From NCBI GenBank assembly GCA_018882935.1, contig VERA01000021.1:1-37629 (forward strand): DNA of 37,629 bases. Direction: 5' to 3'. The translations under genes and the position numbers were made by a program. Source of the DNA: Burkholderiaceae bacterium. Lineage in GTDB: Bacteria > Pseudomonadota > Gammaproteobacteria > Burkholderiales > Burkholderiaceae_D. The notes beneath the pieces are model-generated. The model had not been told where the DNA came from. It saw only the letters and a list, made by a program, of their open reading frames with translations, and made no database searches. Shown in pieces: positions 1 through 9,032 of this stretch; the first letter of the stretch is position 1, and every line of letters begins with the position of its first letter.

Positions 1-1
1 C

Positions 2-1054
2 ATCATGGCTGCAGGCACGGGTGGTCATATCTTCCCTGGCCTCGCTATCGCCGACACCATGCGCGCGCGGGGATGGCAAGTCTCATGGCTGGGTACGCAG
101 CGTGGCATGGAAGCTGACATCATTCCTGCACGCGGCATCACCTTCGATGCCATCGACTTTGCAGGACTCCGCGGCAAGGGTCTCATGCATGCACTCAGGG
201 GTGCGCTGAAAATGCTGGTCAGTTTCTTCAGGTGCGGCGCCATCATCCGCGCTCGTCAACCTGATGTTGTACTCGGTATGGGTGGGTACGTCACCGTCCC
301 CGGTGGTGTGATGGCGGCTGTTCATGGCAAACCACTGGCACTGATGAACGCTGATGCTGCCTTGCTGATGTCGAACAAGGCGCTACTCCCATTCGCCAAA
401 AAAATTCTGTTCGGCTTTTCATCAACCGGTGCGCCGCTGAACAAATCGCACATTACGGGTAACCCGGTACGAAAAGAGATCAGCCGTTTACCTGCACCGT
501 CACAGCGCTACCCACAGCGCAGCGGCCCGCTGAATGTGTTGGTGATCGGCGGTAGCCTGGGCGCGCGTGTGCTGAATGACACCGTACCTGCTGCGCTCGC
601 GCTGCTGGCGCCGCAAGAGCGTCCAAACGTGGTTCACCAGTCCGGCAAGCAAAATATCGACGCACTAAAGAAAAACTACGCAAATGCGAATGTCGATGCT
701 GAAGTTGTCGACTTCATTGATGACATGGCCAGCCGCTACGCAGCCGCCGATGTAGTCATCTGCCGTGCAGGCGCGATTACGGTGACTGAGCTATGTGCCG
801 CCGGGGTTGCATCGGTGTTAGTGCCGCTGGTGGTCTCCACCACTTCACACCAACGCAATAACGCGCAGTGGATGGCTGCTAACGATGCGGCGATTCATCT
901 GCCGCAGCAAGAATTGAATCCCGTCGCGCTGTCGGCGCTATTACGTGACATGACCCGCGAGCGTTGCTTGCAAATAGCAGAGCATGCGTATCAGCAGGGC
1001 CGACGCGATGCTAACGATGCCATCGCTGGCGTGTTGGAAGATTTAGGAAAGTAA
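2..1054 (+). CDS. murG: MurG, UDP-GlcNAc:lipid I GlcNAc transferase (5' partial)
   Basis: Transfers N-acetylglucosamine from UDP-GlcNAc to lipid I to make lipid II on the cytoplasmic face of the inner membrane. The N-terminal glycine-rich loop [15 protein letters not shown] is the MurG/GT28 signature. A second glycine-rich motif, [10 protein letters not shown], opens the C-terminal donor-binding half, followed by the conserved region [15 protein letters not shown]. The visible frame is open back to base 2, and MurG normally has several residues before MAAGTGG, so the real start lies outside the window and the ATG at 5 is internal. The stop overlaps the murC start by one base (TAATG), which implies translational coupling inside the dcw operon. 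The family assignment is secure. Confidence 0.97.
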   Translation: MMAAGTGGHIFPGLAIADTMRARGWQVSWLGTQRGMEADIIPARGITFDAIDFAGLRGKGLMHALRGALKMLVSFFRCGAIIRARQPDVVLGMGGYVTVPGGVMAAVHGKPLALMNADAALLMSNKALLPFAKKILFGFSSTGAPLNKSHITGNPVRKEISRLPAPSQRYPQRSGPLNVLVIGGSLGARVLNDTVPAALALLAPQERPNVVHQSGKQNIDALKKNYANANVDAEVVDFIDDMASRYAAADVVICRAGAITVTELCAAGVASVLVPLVVSTTSHQRNNAQWMAANDAAIHLPQQELNPVALSALLRDMTRERCLQIAEHAYQQGRRDANDAIAGVLEDLGK

Positions 1055-2466
1055 TGAAACACAAGGTTAAACATATCCATTTTGTGGGCATCGGTGGGTC
1101 GGGTATGAGCGGCATCGCCGAGGTGCTGCTGAACCTCGGCTATACCGTATCCGGCTCGGATTTGGCGCATAACGCGGCAACGCGCCGCTTAGTCGAGTTT
1201 GGCGCTACCGTACAAATCGGCCATGCGCCCGACAACATCGCCGGTGCTGACGCTATAGTCACCTCGACCGCAGTCCTGCCGCATAACCCGGAAGTCAGAG
1301 CGGCGCGGTCCAAACATATTCCGATCGTGCCGCGTGCAGTCATGCTGGCCGAGTTGATGCGCTTGAAGCGCGGCATCGCGATTGCCGGCACCCATGGCAA
1401 GACCACCACCACCAGCTTGGTCGCCAGCATTTTGGCTGAGGCTGGCCTTGATCCGACATTCGTGATTGGTGGTCGACTCAATAGCGCGGGCGCCAATGCA
1501 AAACTCGGCAGTGGCGAGTTTATTGTGGCTGAGGCAGATGAATCGGATGCGTCGTTCTTGAACTTGTCGCCGGTGATTGAAGTCATCACCAACATCGACG
1601 CTGACCATATGGAGACCTATGACCACAGCTTTGCCAAGCTGAAGCAGGCCTTCATCGAGTTCACCAATCGTTTGCCTTTTTATGGTGTTGCCATTCTGTG
1701 CATTGATGATCCGAACGTGCGCGAGATCATGCCTTTTATTTCAAAGATGGTCATGACCTATGGTTTCCATGCAGATGCTGACGTGCGCGCCATTGATGCG
1801 CGTGCGGTGAATAGTCATATGGAGTTCACGGTGGTTCAGGATGAGTACGAGCCACTGCCGATTCAGCTGAACCAACCTGGCATGCACAATGTACAGAATG
1901 CGTGTGCTGCGATTGCGATTGCACGCGAGCTGGATATCGCTGACCAGCACATTCAAAAGGCGCTAGCTGAGTTTAACGGCGTAGGTCGGCGCTTTACAAA
2001 ATACGGTGTACTTCCTTTGCCGAACGGCGGTGGCTTTACGTTGGTGGATGACTATGGCCATCATCCGGTAGAGACTGCCGCCACTATTGCGGCGGCACGC
2101 GGCGCATTCCCCGGCAAGCGATTAGTACTCGCGTTTCAACCACATCGCTACACGCGTACCCGCGATCTATTTGAAGATTTCGTCAAAGTGCTGGCGACTG
2201 TCGATGTGCTCGTGCTGGCGGATGTCTACGCCGCAGGTGAACAGCCGATTCCGGCGGCAGATGGTCGCTCGCTGGCGCATGCATTACGTGTCGCGGGTAA
2301 AACCGAATTGGTGTTTGTAGAAGATATGGCCGACATGCCAGACGTGCTGGTCAAGATGGCACGTGATGGCGATGTCGTAATGACGATGGGTGCAGGGTCT
2401 ATTGCTGGCGTACCCGCGCAGTTGCAGCAGCTGACGCAAGTGGTTCCTGAGCGGAGGCAGGCATGA
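1054..2466 (+). CDS. murC: MurC, UDP-N-acetylmuramate--L-alanine ligase
   Basis: ATP-dependent ligase that adds L-Ala to UDP-MurNAc, the first amino acid of the peptidoglycan stem peptide, in the cytosol. At 470 aa it has normal length. The N-terminal nucleotide-sugar domain carries [17 protein letters not shown]. The ATP-binding P-loop [11 protein letters not shown] is near residues 111-121, and the C-terminal domain has DDYGHHPVE and FQPHRYTRT, all typical of Mur ligases of the MurC type. The start overlaps the murG stop by one base, and the stop overlaps the ddl start (ATGA). That packing supports one polycistronic message for cell-wall precursor synthesis. Confidence 0.98.
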   Translation: MKHKVKHIHFVGIGGSGMSGIAEVLLNLGYTVSGSDLAHNAATRRLVEFGATVQIGHAPDNIAGADAIVTSTAVLPHNPEVRAARSKHIPIVPRAVMLAELMRLKRGIAIAGTHGKTTTTSLVASILAEAGLDPTFVIGGRLNSAGANAKLGSGEFIVAEADESDASFLNLSPVIEVITNIDADHMETYDHSFAKLKQAFIEFTNRLPFYGVAILCIDDPNVREIMPFISKMVMTYGFHADADVRAIDARAVNSHMEFTVVQDEYEPLPIQLNQPGMHNVQNACAAIAIARELDIADQHIQKALAEFNGVGRRFTKYGVLPLPNGGGFTLVDDYGHHPVETAATIAAARGAFPGKRLVLAFQPHRYTRTRDLFEDFVKVLATVDVLVLADVYAAGEQPIPAADGRSLAHALRVAGKTELVFVEDMADMPDVLVKMARDGDVVMTMGAGSIAGVPAQLQQLTQVVPERRQA

Positions 2467-3428
2467 GCCACGCACATGCATTCGGCAAAGTGGGCGTGCT
2501 GTTCGGCGGTCGCTCAGCCGAGCGCGAGATTTCCTTAATGTCGGGTGCAGGGGTGCTGCAAGCGTTGCAGTCGCAAGGCGTCAATGCACACGCGTTTGAT
2601 CCCGCAGAGCGCTCGTTAGCAGAACTCGCTACAGAAAAATTTGATCGCGTATTCATTGCGCTGCATGGCCGCTATGGGGAAGACGGCAGTATGCAAGGCG
2701 CATTAGAGCAGCTCGGTATTCCTTATACCGGGCCGGGCGTATTGGCCTCAGCGATTGCGATGGACAAGGCGATGACCAAGCGCGTCTGGCTGCAGCAAGG
2801 CTTGGCTACACCCAAGTTCGAGATGCTGAATGCAGCCAGTGACTGGAGCGCCGTGTCACAAAAGCTCGGCTTGCCGCTCATCGTCAAGCCTGCGCATGAG
2901 GGCTCAACACTCGGCCTGACCAAAGTAACCGATACATCGCAATTACCTGCGGCCTATGCACTCGCAGCCAAGTTTGATAAAGCGGTGATGGCCGAGGAAT
3001 TCATCAGCGGTATGGAACTTACCTGCCCATTACTCGGATCGGGTGATGAGGCGCGTGCCTTGCCGGTGGTTCGCATCATCGCGCCTGATGCCAATTACGA
3101 TTACCAGAACAAATATTTTTCAGATCAGACGCAATACCTTTGTCCAAGCGGCTTATCGCCCGAGCTTGAGCAGCAGATTCAGCAACTAGCGTTGGCTTCT
3201 TATCGCAGCTTGGGATGCCGTGGCTGGGCGCGGGCAGATGTGATGGTGCGCGCTACCGACCAGCAACCCTATCTGCTCGAAATTAATACCTCGCCAGGCA
3301 TGACCAGTCATTCACTGGTGCCGATGTCGGCTGCGGTAGCAGGTTTGCCCTATGAGCAGTTGTGTATTGAAATTTTGCGTACAGCGGCGCTTGATTTGCA
3401 TGCGTCGGCTGACTGGAAGCCGCATTGA
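2463..3428 (+). CDS. ddlB: D-alanine--D-alanine ligase
   Basis: Makes the D-Ala-D-Ala dipeptide later added by MurF to the peptidoglycan precursor. It is an ATP-grasp enzyme of 321 aa. The N-terminal motif [17 protein letters not shown], the central [16 protein letters not shown] and the C-terminal metal and substrate segment [14 protein letters not shown] are all present. The position between murC and ftsQ is that of ddlB in the dcw cluster. The start overlaps the murC stop as ATGA. The downstream gap to ftsQ is only nine bases, and the TGAGG around the ddl stop can serve as the ftsQ ribosome binding site. Confidence 0.97.
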   Translation: MSHAHAFGKVGVLFGGRSAEREISLMSGAGVLQALQSQGVNAHAFDPAERSLAELATEKFDRVFIALHGRYGEDGSMQGALEQLGIPYTGPGVLASAIAMDKAMTKRVWLQQGLATPKFEMLNAASDWSAVSQKLGLPLIVKPAHEGSTLGLTKVTDTSQLPAAYALAAKFDKAVMAEEFISGMELTCPLLGSGDEARALPVVRIIAPDANYDYQNKYFSDQTQYLCPSGLSPELEQQIQQLALASYRSLGCRGWARADVMVRATDQQPYLLEINTSPGMTSHSLVPMSAAVAGLPYEQLCIEILRTAALDLHASADWKPH

Positions 3429-3437
3429 GGTTGATGT

Positions 3438-4214
3438 ATGTGGAATGACATCAGAACGCTGAATACACTCACCCGCGTGATGCTGGGTGTGCTGGTACTC
3501 GCGCTGATGTATGCAGGGTACCGGTGGACTGCGCGCTTACCTTTCTTTGCACTGACCGAGATTCATGTTCGTGCAGTTTCCGGCAAGCCGCTTCGCTATG
3601 TGGATGAATCGACAGTGCGTAGCGCAGCAGTGCAGCGCCTGCGCGGGAATTTTTTCAGTATGGATCTGGCGGCTGCACGCGCAGCATTTGAGACTGTGCC
3701 TTGGGTGCAGCATGCCTCGGTACGGCGTGAGTGGCCGAACAAGCTTGTGGTGACCATCGATGAATTTGTCGCATTAGGTACATGGGGTGAGCAGGGGCGC
3801 TTGATTTCCGTGGATGGCGTTTTGTTTACTGCCAACCTCGACGAGGCAGAGCAGGAGGGCAAGTTACCTGCGCTCGACGGGCCTGATGAAAGCGCACGCG
3901 AAGTCGCGCAGCGCATGTTTGATTTGCGTGATTGGTTAGCACCCGTCAAGCTCACGCCGCGTGCGCTTTCACTTTCCAAGCGCTACGCATGGAGCGCGCG
4001 ACTTGATAACGGCGTCGTAGTGAATTTAGGTCGTGCTAATGATCGTGCTGCATTGAAGGCGCGTATCGATCGATTGGTCAGTGTGTATCCAAGATTGGCA
4101 TCAGCGTTACCCGGCCGTATTGAAAGTATCGATATGCGCTACCCGAATGGGCTCGCGCTAAAGCGCAGAGCACAGGCAGGTAGCAGCACCATCGCTGCTG
4201 AGGGTACGACATGA
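3438..4214 (+). CDS. ftsQ: FtsQ, divisome membrane protein
   Basis: Bitopic inner-membrane protein that links the early cytoplasmic division ring to the periplasmic FtsBL/FtsWI complex. A short cytoplasmic tail is followed by one transmembrane helix around residues 13-31. Next comes a POTRA domain (FFALTEIHVRAVSG through the WVQHASVRREWPNKL region) and then the beta domain. The motif VPWVQHASVRREWPNKLVV is characteristic of FtsQ. The length of 258 aa is normal for betaproteobacteria. It lies nine bases after ddl and before ftsA, the standard order. Its TGA overlaps an ATG (ATGA at 4211) that opens only a 15-codon ORF, not ftsA. Confidence 0.95.
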   Translation: MWNDIRTLNTLTRVMLGVLVLALMYAGYRWTARLPFFALTEIHVRAVSGKPLRYVDESTVRSAAVQRLRGNFFSMDLAAARAAFETVPWVQHASVRREWPNKLVVTIDEFVALGTWGEQGRLISVDGVLFTANLDEAEQEGKLPALDGPDESAREVAQRMFDLRDWLAPVKLTPRALSLSKRYAWSARLDNGVVVNLGRANDRAALKARIDRLVSVYPRLASALPGRIESIDMRYPNGLALKRRAQAGSSTIAAEGTT

Positions 4215-4258
4215 ATACCTACCGTAGCAGACAGCAAGGCGATGACAGCACAACTTAA
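4211..4258 (+). other. 15-codon mini-ORF overlapping the ftsQ stop
   Basis: An ATG overlaps the ftsQ stop as ATGA and reads MNTYRSRQQGDDSTT before a TAA at 4256-4258, 22 bases before the ftsA ATG. This is the arrangement expected of a coupled downstream gene, but the frame ends after 15 codons. It may act as a relay that keeps ribosomes on the message until ftsA, which has no clear Shine-Dalgarno sequence, or it may be chance. No function is claimed. Confidence 0.2.
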
Positions 4259-4280
4259 CGAGACAGACCATAAATAACGT

Positions 4281-5513
4281 ATGACAAAAGATGCAAAAAA
4301 TCTGATTGTTGGGCTCGACATCGGTACCTCAAAGGTGGTCGCCGTCGTCGCCGAGGTGCTGCCCAACGGACGCCATGAAATTATTGGCTTGGGTCAGAGC
4401 GAGTCCAAGGGCTTGAAAAAAGGCGTGGTGGTGAATATCGAAGCCACTGTCGAGTCGATACAGCGTGCGCTGGAAGAGGCAGAGTTGATGGCTGATTGCC
4501 AGGTGCGTAATGTCTGGACCGGTATCGCCGGTAGTCATATCCGCAGCTTCAACTCGAGCGGCATGGTCGCTATTAAAGACAAGGAAGTGAGTGCCGCAGA
4601 TGTGGCGCGCGTGATTGAAACTGCCAAGGCTGTAAATATCCCGACCGATCAGCAATTACTGCATACCGTTCCGCAAGAGTTTATTGTTGATAATCAGGAA
4701 GATGTCCGTGAGCCGATCGGCATGAGCGGTATACGGCTTGAGGTGAAAGTGCATATCGTCACCGGCGCGGTGTCAGCAGTGCAGAACATTGTGAAGTGCG
4801 TGCGTCGCTGCGGTCTGGAAGTGACCGATCTGATTTTGCAGCCGATGGCATCGGCTGATGCGGTGCTCACTGCAGATGAAAAAGAATTGGGTGTGGTGCT
4901 GATCGATATTGGCGGCGGCACGACAGATATCGCTATCTTCACCGAGGGTGCAATCCGTCACACCGCCGTGATTCCGATCGCTGGCGATCAAATCACCAAC
5001 GATATTGCAATGGCGCTGCGTACGCCGACCGCCGAGGCAGAAGAGATCAAGGTGCGCTATGGCATTGCCAAGCAGTTGCTGGCCGACCCTACCGATGTGT
5101 TCGATGTGCCCGGCTTGGGTGATCGTGGTGCGCGCACCTTATCTAAAGCTGCACTCGCTGCAGTGATCGAGCCACGTGTTGAAGAATTGTTTTCGTTAGT
5201 ACATCAAGTGGTGCGTGAATCCGGATTTGAAGAGGTACTGTCGTCAGGCGTAGTACTGACCGGTGGCAGTGCCCTGATGCCGGGTATGTGCGAGCTGGCC
5301 GAAGATATTTTTTTGAAGCCGGCGCGTGTTGGTACAGCAGTGTACGAGGGGCAGTTGGCGGATGTGGTGAAGAGTCCGCGTTATTCGACAGTGCTGGGTT
5401 TGTTGGATGAGGCCAAGCGCCAATACTTACGTGGACAGGTGATCGTGCGTCAGGGTGGTTCGGCGTCAGCAGTGTGGCAGCGAATGAAGGAATGGTTTCT
5501 CGGTAATTTTTAA
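4281..5513 (+). CDS. ftsA: FtsA, actin-like cell division protein
   Basis: Actin-family ATPase that tethers FtsZ to the inner membrane and recruits later division proteins. At 410 aa it has normal length. The N-terminal phosphate-binding motif LIVGLDIGTSKVVAVVAE, the SHS2/1C insert, the phosphate 2 motif VVLIDIGGGTTDIAIF and the adenosine motif VVLTGGSALMPGM are visible. The C-terminal SAVWQRMKEWFLGNF is the amphipathic membrane-targeting helix. No strong ribosome binding site precedes the ATG. The start is supported by the family N-terminus. The gene lies 66 bases after ftsQ and 84 bases before ftsZ. Confidence 0.98.
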   Translation: MTKDAKNLIVGLDIGTSKVVAVVAEVLPNGRHEIIGLGQSESKGLKKGVVVNIEATVESIQRALEEAELMADCQVRNVWTGIAGSHIRSFNSSGMVAIKDKEVSAADVARVIETAKAVNIPTDQQLLHTVPQEFIVDNQEDVREPIGMSGIRLEVKVHIVTGAVSAVQNIVKCVRRCGLEVTDLILQPMASADAVLTADEKELGVVLIDIGGGTTDIAIFTEGAIRHTAVIPIAGDQITNDIAMALRTPTAEAEEIKVRYGIAKQLLADPTDVFDVPGLGDRGARTLSKAALAAVIEPRVEELFSLVHQVVRESGFEEVLSSGVVLTGGSALMPGMCELAEDIFLKPARVGTAVYEGQLADVVKSPRYSTVLGLLDEAKRQYLRGQVIVRQGGSASAVWQRMKEWFLGNF

Positions 5514-5531
5514 TGTTTCAACCGCAGTTGT

Positions 5532-5570
5532 CAGTGGCTAGCTGTCACATCGCGTGATGGCTAACGACTG
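5532..5570 (+). promoter_or_regulatory. Imperfect hairpin between ftsA and ftsZ
   Basis: Bases 5532-5548 pair with 5554-5570. CAGT pairs with ACTG at the base and TCAC with GTGA at the top, across 17 positions with two mismatches and two G-U wobbles. The loop is the five bases ATCGC. It begins 18 bases after the ftsA stop and ends 27 bases before the ftsZ start. No T tract follows, so a rho-independent terminator is unlikely. It could be an RNA processing or stability element that sets FtsZ dosage relative to FtsA. The structure is seen; the role is inferred. Confidence 0.55.
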
Positions 5571-5597
5571 AAAACTGCTTCACCCAAGGGAGTCACT

Positions 5598-6770
5598 ATG
5601 GAAATCGATATGCTGGAAAATACGAAAGGGACGATCATCAAGGTGGTCGGTGTCGGTGGCGCGGGCGGCAATGCCGTTCAGCACATGATCAACAAGGGTG
5701 TGTCAGGCGTTGAGTTCATCGTGGCCAACACCGACGCGCAGGCCTTGTCGCAATCCAAGGCGCATAACGTGATCCAGATCGGTGAGTCTGGTCTCGGCGC
5801 TGGTATGAAGCCAGCGGTCGGGCGCCAGTTGGCTGAAGAGACGCGCGATCGTATTGAAGATTCGTTACGCGGCGCGCACATGGTGTTTATTGCAGCCGGT
5901 ATGGGTGGTGGTACGGGTACCGGTGCGGCGCCAATCGTGGCCGAGGTTGCCAAGCAACTTGGTGCATTAACTGTGGCGGTGGTATCTAAACCTTTCAGCC
6001 ATGAAGGTCAGAAGTGTATGGATATCGCTAACGAGGGTCTGGAAGAACTCGGCAAGCATGTCGATTCGCTGATCGTCATCCTTAATGAAAAGCTGGAAGA
6101 AATTTATGAAGATGGCAGCATGCTCGAGTGGCTCGGTCACGCGGATGATGTGCTGAACAACGCAGTGGCAGGTATTGCCGAGATCATCAATGTGCCGGGC
6201 CATATTAACGTTGACTTCAACGATGTGAAAACTATCATGGCCGAGCAAGGCAAGGCGATGATGGGTACGGCAGTCGCTTCCGGTCTGGATCGTGCGCGTC
6301 TTGCGGCGGAGCAGGCAGTCGCCTCGCCGCTGCTCGATGGTATTGATCTGTCGGGTGCGCGTGGTGTGCTGGTGAACGTGACCGCAAGCCGCTCGCTCAA
6401 GGGTAAAGAGATCAAGCAAGTGATGGAAACCGTTCGCGCCTTCGCCGCGCCGGACGCCTCGATCGCGCAGGGCATCGCCTATGACGACGCGATGGGCGAC
6501 GAGGTCCGTGTGACCGTGGTGGCCACGGGTCTGGGCCGGGCGCGTCGCCCGCAACTGGTCTCGACACCCGTAGCGCGCACCGGTACCTATGATGCCAGCG
6601 CCGCAACAACCACTACCGATGCGGTACCGGGCGCCAACCAAACCTTCGAGCCGATTCGTACCCCGGCGGTATGGCGGCGCGAGCATGCCTCCGAGACGGT
6701 GCGGGCGATGGAGCGGAACGGGACCGAGACCTACGATATTCCAGCGTTCTTGCGTCGGCAGGCAGATTAA
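5598..6770 (+). CDS. ftsZ: FtsZ, tubulin-like division GTPase
   Basis: Polymerising GTPase that forms the Z ring at midcell. The start is preceded by a good ribosome binding site, AAGGGAG at 5586-5592, five bases before the ATG. The tubulin signature GGGTGTG is at residues 103-109, and the T7 catalytic loop NVDFND is at 204-209. After a linker of normal length, the C-terminal YDIPAFLRRQAD is the conserved peptide that binds FtsA and other partners. The length of 390 aa is normal. Bases about 6431-6540 are much richer in G+C (about three quarters by hand count) than the part of the gene just before, while the protein stays conserved. Confidence 0.99.
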   Translation: MEIDMLENTKGTIIKVVGVGGAGGNAVQHMINKGVSGVEFIVANTDAQALSQSKAHNVIQIGESGLGAGMKPAVGRQLAEETRDRIEDSLRGAHMVFIAAGMGGGTGTGAAPIVAEVAKQLGALTVAVVSKPFSHEGQKCMDIANEGLEELGKHVDSLIVILNEKLEEIYEDGSMLEWLGHADDVLNNAVAGIAEIINVPGHINVDFNDVKTIMAEQGKAMMGTAVASGLDRARLAAEQAVASPLLDGIDLSGARGVLVNVTASRSLKGKEIKQVMETVRAFAAPDASIAQGIAYDDAMGDEVRVTVVATGLGRARRPQLVSTPVARTGTYDASAATTTTDAVPGANQTFEPIRTPAVWRREHASETVRAMERNGTETYDIPAFLRRQAD

Positions 6771-6813
6771 GGGCGCTGTCGAGCCTGCAGGAAATCTGCG
6801 GGCGGGGCATACT

Positions 6814-6848
6814 GGGTCATCCCGGCGGAGGCCGGGATCCAGAATCTG
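6814..6848. repeat. REP-like intergenic palindrome, copy 1
   Basis: The spacer between ftsZ and the peroxiredoxin gene contains GTCATCCCGGCGGAGGCC followed by GGGATCCAG. Bases 6819-6826 (ATCCCGGC) pair perfectly with 6831-6838 (GCCGGGAT) around a four-base loop. This resembles the short 'TCATTCCCGCG...GCGGGAATCCAG' dispersed repeats common in betaproteobacterial genomes. A related sequence starts at 11883 in this window and matches 16 of 17 bases over the left half. As a stem-loop just after ftsZ it may also protect or end the dcw transcript, though no T run follows. Confidence 0.65.
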
Positions 6849-6879
6849 AACCTTACCTCCCACTATCCAAAGGACCACT

Positions 6880-7383
6880 ATGAGCATCAAAATTGGAGAC
6901 CGTCTACCTGACGGCAAGCTCGCTGAATTCATCGAAACCGAAACCGAAGGTTGCACGCTCGGCCCAAACACGTTTGACGTGGCTACGCTGGTGAAAGGCA
7001 AGACCATCGCTATCTTTGGCCTGCCAGGCGCTTTTACCCCCACCTGCTCGGCCCAGCATGTGCCCGGCTATGTCAAACACGCCAAAGAATTACACGCCAA
7101 AGGTGTCAACGAGATCTGGTGCATCTCGGTGAATGATGCTTTCGTCATGGGCGCCTGGGGTCGCGATCAAGAGTCCACCGGCATCGTTCGCATGATGGCC
7201 GACGGTAATGGCGATTTCACCAAGGCGCTGGGTCTTGAGTTTGATCTGAAGGGCTTCGGTATGGGTATCCGTTCGCAGCGCTACTCGATGGTGGTAAAAG
7301 ACGGTGTAGTCACGCAGCTCAACCTTGAAGCTGCCGGCAAGTTCGAGGTGTCGAACGCGGAAACCTTGCTTGGTCAGTTGTAA
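6880..7383 (+). CDS. Peroxiredoxin, Prx5/AhpE-like redoxin family
   Basis: Thiol peroxidase that reduces hydrogen peroxide and alkyl hydroperoxides, probably with glutathione or glutaredoxin as the reductant, in the cytosol. The catalytic motif PGAFTPTCSAQHVPGY contains the peroxidatic Cys (C-S in TPTCS) in the form typical of the Prx5 class. The length of 167 aa is normal for a single-domain Prx5 without a glutaredoxin fusion. A clear ribosome binding site, AAAGGA at 6869-6874, lies five bases before the ATG. A peroxiredoxin between ftsZ and lpxC is a common arrangement in Burkholderiales. There is no sign that it is part of the division machinery. Confidence 0.93.
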   Translation: MSIKIGDRLPDGKLAEFIETETEGCTLGPNTFDVATLVKGKTIAIFGLPGAFTPTCSAQHVPGYVKHAKELHAKGVNEIWCISVNDAFVMGAWGRDQESTGIVRMMADGNGDFTKALGLEFDLKGFGMGIRSQRYSMVVKDGVVTQLNLEAAGKFEVSNAETLLGQL

Positions 7384-7395
7384 TCATCGAATTGT

Positions 7396-7463
7396 TGAGA
7401 CTGAGCTTGACTATCCAGGCGTATGCCGCACAGCGATGGGTGGCAATCGCAGTCTCAGTCTCA
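7396..7463 (+). promoter_or_regulatory. Nested inverted-repeat leader upstream of lpxC
   Basis: In the 148-base gap before lpxC, TGAGACTGAG (7396-7405) is matched exactly by CTCAGTCTCA (7454-7463). Inside it a smaller perfect hairpin, GCGAT (7433-7437) with ATCGC (7446-7450), can form. lpxC itself has no obvious Shine-Dalgarno sequence. The arrangement could be an RNA leader or a terminator of the peroxiredoxin message, but there is no T run. The repeats are seen directly; the regulatory role is inferred. Confidence 0.4.
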
Positions 7464-7531
7464 GCAAACGAAACCCAGCGTCGAATCTGTTGTGATCAGT
7501 TTCAATCACTACGTGGGCGACTGACACCGCC

Positions 7532-8467
7532 ATGATCAAACAGCGCACTATTCGCGATACTGTCTCAACGACAGGCGTTGGCCTGCACTGCGGTACGCGC
7601 GTCACCCTTACCTTACGCCCGGCTGGCCCTGATCATGGCATTGTGTTCCGTCGCGTAGACATTGACCCGGTGGTCGAGCTTCCCGCCTCAGCCAGTGGGG
7701 TTGGCGATACCCGCATGGCGTCGGTGCTCGAGAAAAATGGCGTGCGTGTCTCGACGGTTGAGCATTTGCTATCGGCCTGTGCAGGTCTTGGTATCGATAA
7801 TCTGATCGTCGAGCTTAACGCCGAAGAGATTCCCATCATGGACGGCTCGGCGGCGTCATTTGTTTTTTTGCTGCAGCAAGCAGGCTGTAGTGAGCTCGCT
7901 TCAGCCAAGCGCTTCATCCGCGTTAAAAAAACCGTTGAGGTACGCGAAGGTGAAGGCGCGCATGAAAAGTGGGCGCGGCTTGAACCTTGGCATGGTTTTC
8001 GGCTCAAGTTTTTTATCGAGTTCAATCATCCTGCAGTCGATGGATCAGGCCAGACCGCCGAGGTTGATCTGGATGTAGCCTCGTATATTCAGGAAGTGGC
8101 GCGCGCCCGCACGTTCGGCTTTATGCAGGATGTTGAAACGCTGCGTGGCATGGGCTTGGCGCGTGGCGGCTCACTTGAAAACGCGATCGTGATGGATGAG
8201 TTTCGAATTCTCAATAGCGGCGGGCTGCGCTATCGCAATGAGTTCGTGCGTCACAAGATACTCGACGCCATGGGTGATTTATATTTGGCAGGGCACCCGC
8301 TGCTCGCCAGCTATAGCGCACATAAGTCCGGTCACGGGCTTAATAATAAATTGCTGCGTGCGCTGCTCGACGACACCGATGCTTACGAGATCACCAGCTT
8401 TACTTCGGCAGCCACGGCCCCCGCGGCTTACTCGACGCAGCTCGAGCAGGAGTGGGCGCCGGTCTGA
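7532..8467 (+). CDS. lpxC: LpxC, UDP-3-O-acyl-N-acetylglucosamine deacetylase
   Basis: Zinc deacetylase that performs the committed step of lipid A synthesis in the cytosol. The metal and catalytic residues are in place. E77 and H78 are in [10 protein letters not shown]241 and D245 in [12 protein letters not shown], and H268 in SGHGLNN, matching the E. coli H79/H238/D242/H265 set. The length of 311 aa is normal. The N-terminus [19 protein letters not shown] fits the family, which supports this ATG although no strong ribosome binding site precedes it. It follows the dcw cluster as in other betaproteobacteria and is convergent with the DciA-like gene, only 14 bases away. Confidence 0.98.
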   Translation: MIKQRTIRDTVSTTGVGLHCGTRVTLTLRPAGPDHGIVFRRVDIDPVVELPASASGVGDTRMASVLEKNGVRVSTVEHLLSACAGLGIDNLIVELNAEEIPIMDGSAASFVFLLQQAGCSELASAKRFIRVKKTVEVREGEGAHEKWARLEPWHGFRLKFFIEFNHPAVDGSGQTAEVDLDVASYIQEVARARTFGFMQDVETLRGMGLARGGSLENAIVMDEFRILNSGGLRYRNEFVRHKILDAMGDLYLAGHPLLASYSAHKSGHGLNNKLLRALLDDTDAYEITSFTSAATAPAAYSTQLEQEWAPV

Positions 8468-8481
8468 GCGCGGTATTGTTT

Positions 8482-8967
8482 TTACGCCTTGTTGCGGCGC
8501 TTGAGTAATGCCCGAACCGCGTCGCGTAACGGGCTATCTTCAATCTCGTTGGCGAGTGCGCTAAATGATGACAGCGCGCTGCTCGACAGTTCGCGCGGCT
8601 CACGCTGCGTAACTGGCTTGGGCCCGGTTGTCATCAACTGAATTTTCAAGCGTATCTGCTCGACACCCCAACCCTTGGCCTGCAAGTCTTGTTGCAACTT
8701 CGGCTGAACTTGGCGTAGGCGCGTTGCCAGTGCTGCGTTTGGGGCGGCGATCGTCAGCGTGCCTTGGCGCAGGTGCAGCACTATGCAGCTACCGAATAGC
8801 ATGGGCAGCAGGGCTTCACACGCCGCTTGTAGCTGAGCGACTTGCTGCACGGCCGGTAGCAAGGCGCCGAGCGCATCGTCCGAGCGCAGATACGCCAGCG
8901 GATCGCGCGCCGACGGGCGCGCTTCCGGGCGCTGCGCTGGAGTGAAGTTGGTTGCTGATTTGGCCAT
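8482..8967 (-). CDS. DciA-like protein (DUF721)
   Basis: The 161-aa protein has a central DUF721 core. The segment around CEALLPMLFGSCIVLHLRQGTLTIAAPNAALATRLRQ shows the alternating beta strand and helix of the KH-like DciA fold, and it ends in a basic helix DAVRALLKRRN. DciA proteins act as the predicted loader or operator of the replicative helicase DnaB in bacteria without DnaC. That role is known for the family and inferred here. The position, convergent with lpxC and divergent from secA, matches betaproteobacterial relatives. The poorly conserved N-terminus makes the exact start less sure. Confidence 0.8.
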   Translation of the reverse strand: MAKSATNFTPAQRPEARPSARDPLAYLRSDDALGALLPAVQQVAQLQAACEALLPMLFGSCIVLHLRQGTLTIAAPNAALATRLRQVQPKLQQDLQAKGWGVEQIRLKIQLMTTGPKPVTQREPRELSSSALSSFSALANEIEDSPLRDAVRALLKRRNKA

Positions 8968-9032
8968 ATGGCAACCTTAGCACAGGCTTTCGCGGGCGAG
9001 TGATGTCAGTCGGTTAACTAGGGGCTGCATGC

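Noticed and set aside
5967-7043. 358-aa frame on the minus strand opposite ftsZ and the peroxiredoxin gene
   Set aside because: It is antisense to two clearly conserved genes, its composition is Arg/His-rich as expected of a shadow frame, and no domain is recognisable.
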